DNA from: Rotaria sp. Silwood1
Lineage: Eukaryota > Rotifera > Eurotatoria > Philodinida > Philodinidae
Length of the DNA: 64,000 bases
Direction: 5' to 3'
Assembly (NCBI GenBank): GCA_905250075.1
Contig: CAJNOP010000711.1
Coordinates: 30,251-94,250, forward strand
Within the stretch, counting starts at the first letter, position 1; each line of letters starts with the position of its first letter. The notes below the pieces were generated by a model, which searched no databases, had not been told where the DNA came from, and saw nothing but the letters and a program-made list of their open reading frames with translations. A program made the translations under genes and the position numbers. Positions 63,052 to 64,000 of this stretch are shown here, one piece after another.

Positions 63052-63121
63052 ATATGGGTATAGGTGTGCGTGTTGGGAAAGAAAACCGTCACTTACACTC
63101 CATGTCGAGACCCACACCTCT
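63052..63121. repeat. TGTGGG-like fold-back
   Basis: ATGGGTATAGGTGTGCGTG on the left and CGAGACCCACACCTC on the right; AGGTGTG and CACACCT (63062-63068, 63113-63119) pair exactly. Confidence 0.7.
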
Positions 63122-63178
63122 TACACATAGTTACAACAAAATCTGCTTAAGTTTAATTTTACCTATAAAATGATATGT

Positions 63179-63210
63179 ACTAGGTGCTCCAAAAGTCACC
63201 GCGCAGTTTT
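63179..63210 (+). repeat. mariner-like element end
   Basis: TACTAGGTGCTCCAAAAGTC resembles the TACAGGGTGTCCCAAAAGT-type termini common in mariner-like elements. No opposite end is found before the window stops, so it is a fragment or the element continues outside. Confidence 0.5.
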
Positions 63211-63580
63211 TGATGCCGCACAACTTTTGATAGAAACAAGAACGAAAGCTGCGATTTTCACTGTTGAAAAGAATAGACTTGAGGATATCAAACCATATAA
63301 GAATCATCATATAAAAAATTATTTTTAGGAGAGTTTTGTAAAACCAAGATTTTCAAAAAGCTGAAGTTCTCATAGCACTTTGAATTTTGAATAAACCAGT
63401 TTGTTTGATGCAGGTTTTTCACAAACCTCAGAAAAAATTAACAATATTATATGTCTTAAACGGTTGGATGTCTCGAATTTTTCTCTTTTTAATGATGAAA
63501 GCTACAACTTTATTATTTCTATTAAGCGCTAATCGTGATGAACAACTACTCAGTTACTTTTAAGCCATTCTATATATAAC

Positions 63581-64000
63581 TTAAGCAAAAAGCATCGCCA
63601 GATTTAAATAAAAAGATATTCTGTTAGGATATACATAAGATTTGTCTTCTCTTTTATCCAATGTTGGTATATAATGTACATGAATATCTAGAAAATGTTT
63701 TTGATGTATAGAATTATGAAAAAGATTCGATAGTAATGGTATACAATGATAATTTTTAATAATATGAGTTTGATTAAGTATCATTGGATGATGATGATGA
63801 TCTATTGTTATATTCGCTTGAGAATAAGAATAACGTACAAAAAAATAAACATGAATATCATCAGTTGAGTTGTAATTAATCATAACTTCGAACAATTTTG
63901 ATAAACACAATTTTGTAAGATTAATATAAGGCACATGACGTAAGATTTCAAATATATCTAAGTTTATATAAATGTGAAAAATCATTTGGTAGCACACGTT
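63581..64000 (-). CDS. unidentified partial open frame at right edge
   Basis: At least 138 codons stay open on the minus strand from the window edge to a stop at 63581, long for this AT content. The product is rich in I, L, H and Y (for example ILRHVPYINLTKLCLSKLFE, and a DHHHHP run) and ends YPNRISFYLNLAMLFA. The repeated LxxL and INL spacing faintly suggests a leucine-rich or F-box-like C-terminus, but I do not recognise it. The start lies outside the window, and the frame could still be chance. Confidence 0.35.
   Translation of the reverse strand, partial: NVCYQMIFHIYINLDIFEILRHVPYINLTKLCLSKLFEVMINYNSTDDIHVYFFVRYSYSQANITIDHHHHPMILNQTHIIKNYHCIPLLSNLFHNSIHQKHFLDIHVHYIPTLDKREDKSYVYPNRISFYLNLAMLFA

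Larger units (their letters stand above)
58182..63580. other. 5.4-kb intergenic region
   Basis: No gene is convincing. Minus-strand frames at 61014-61301 and 61736-61966 have some protein-like composition but no motif that I recognise. Contents: fold-backs at 58862-58930 and 63052-63121, a (CT)n run at 59507-59529, a repeat unit at 62530-62680 and a mariner-like end at 63179-63210. Confidence 0.5.

Noticed and set aside
1-64000. CRISPR arrays, bacterial operons, phage, LTR-type elements
   Set aside because: No regularly spaced direct repeats with unique spacers, no operon-like gene packing, and no LTR pair or capsid/envelope/integrase-like frame seen.

Overview
The window looks like a piece of a bdelloid rotifer genome (Rotaria- or Adineta-like; the genus is an inference). 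It is AT-rich. Genes are split by many short (about 45-100 bp) GT-AG introns. Degenerate TGTGGG-like motifs (the telomere motif reported for bdelloids) are scattered through it. A bacterial-type bifunctional glutathionylspermidine amidase/synthetase and a fungal-looking CsbD-like protein sit beside clearly metazoan genes, as expected from the high level of horizontal gene transfer known in bdelloids. One run of exactly 100 N (42400-42499) is a scaffold gap.

Layout. 1-460: a 51-bp satellite abutting the 3' end of a non-LTR retrotransposon ORF on the minus strand (459-2958) with Myb-like and reverse transcriptase domains but no C-terminal endonuclease. 4087-5962 (-): glutathionylspermidine synthetase/amidase with one apparent frameshift. 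6-12 kb: AT-rich, no convincing gene. 12246-12552 (+): kelch-repeat fragment broken by a 38-bp tandem duplication. 14506-14775 (-): CsbD-like small protein. 17973-20644 (-): decayed EGF + seven-helix receptor. 22769-23773 (+): intact ADP-ribosyltransferase. 27680-30343 (-): DEG/ENaC channel gene interrupted by a 1,029-bp hAT-like element. 37920-40200 (-): SIRT7-like sirtuin with a 25-nt microexon and a 712-bp hAT-type MITE in an intron. 40.5-41.4 kb: LINE fragment carrying a 168-bp TA-flanked MITE. 42849-43216 (-): first two exons of an EF-hand protein. 43.9-47.0 kb: two long fold-back elements. 49078-52592 (-): 18-exon M13 (neprilysin-like) metallopeptidase, 746 codons by my splice reconstruction. 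55485-58181 (-): 6-exon voltage-gated K+ channel, 607 codons. 58-64 kb: mostly featureless, with an unidentified open frame running off the right edge.

The genes do not form a pathway. The most distinctive features are structural. A dispersed family of imperfect hairpins built from GTGGGT/ACCCAC-like sequence recurs at a dozen or so loci. There is a nested set of non-autonomous DNA elements whose target-site duplications can be read exactly. There is also a retrotransposon/satellite junction with an inverted satellite motif. Several genes are interrupted or decayed (channel, receptor, kelch gene, EF-hand gene), while the sirtuin, peptidase, K+ channel and ADP-ribosyltransferase look intact.
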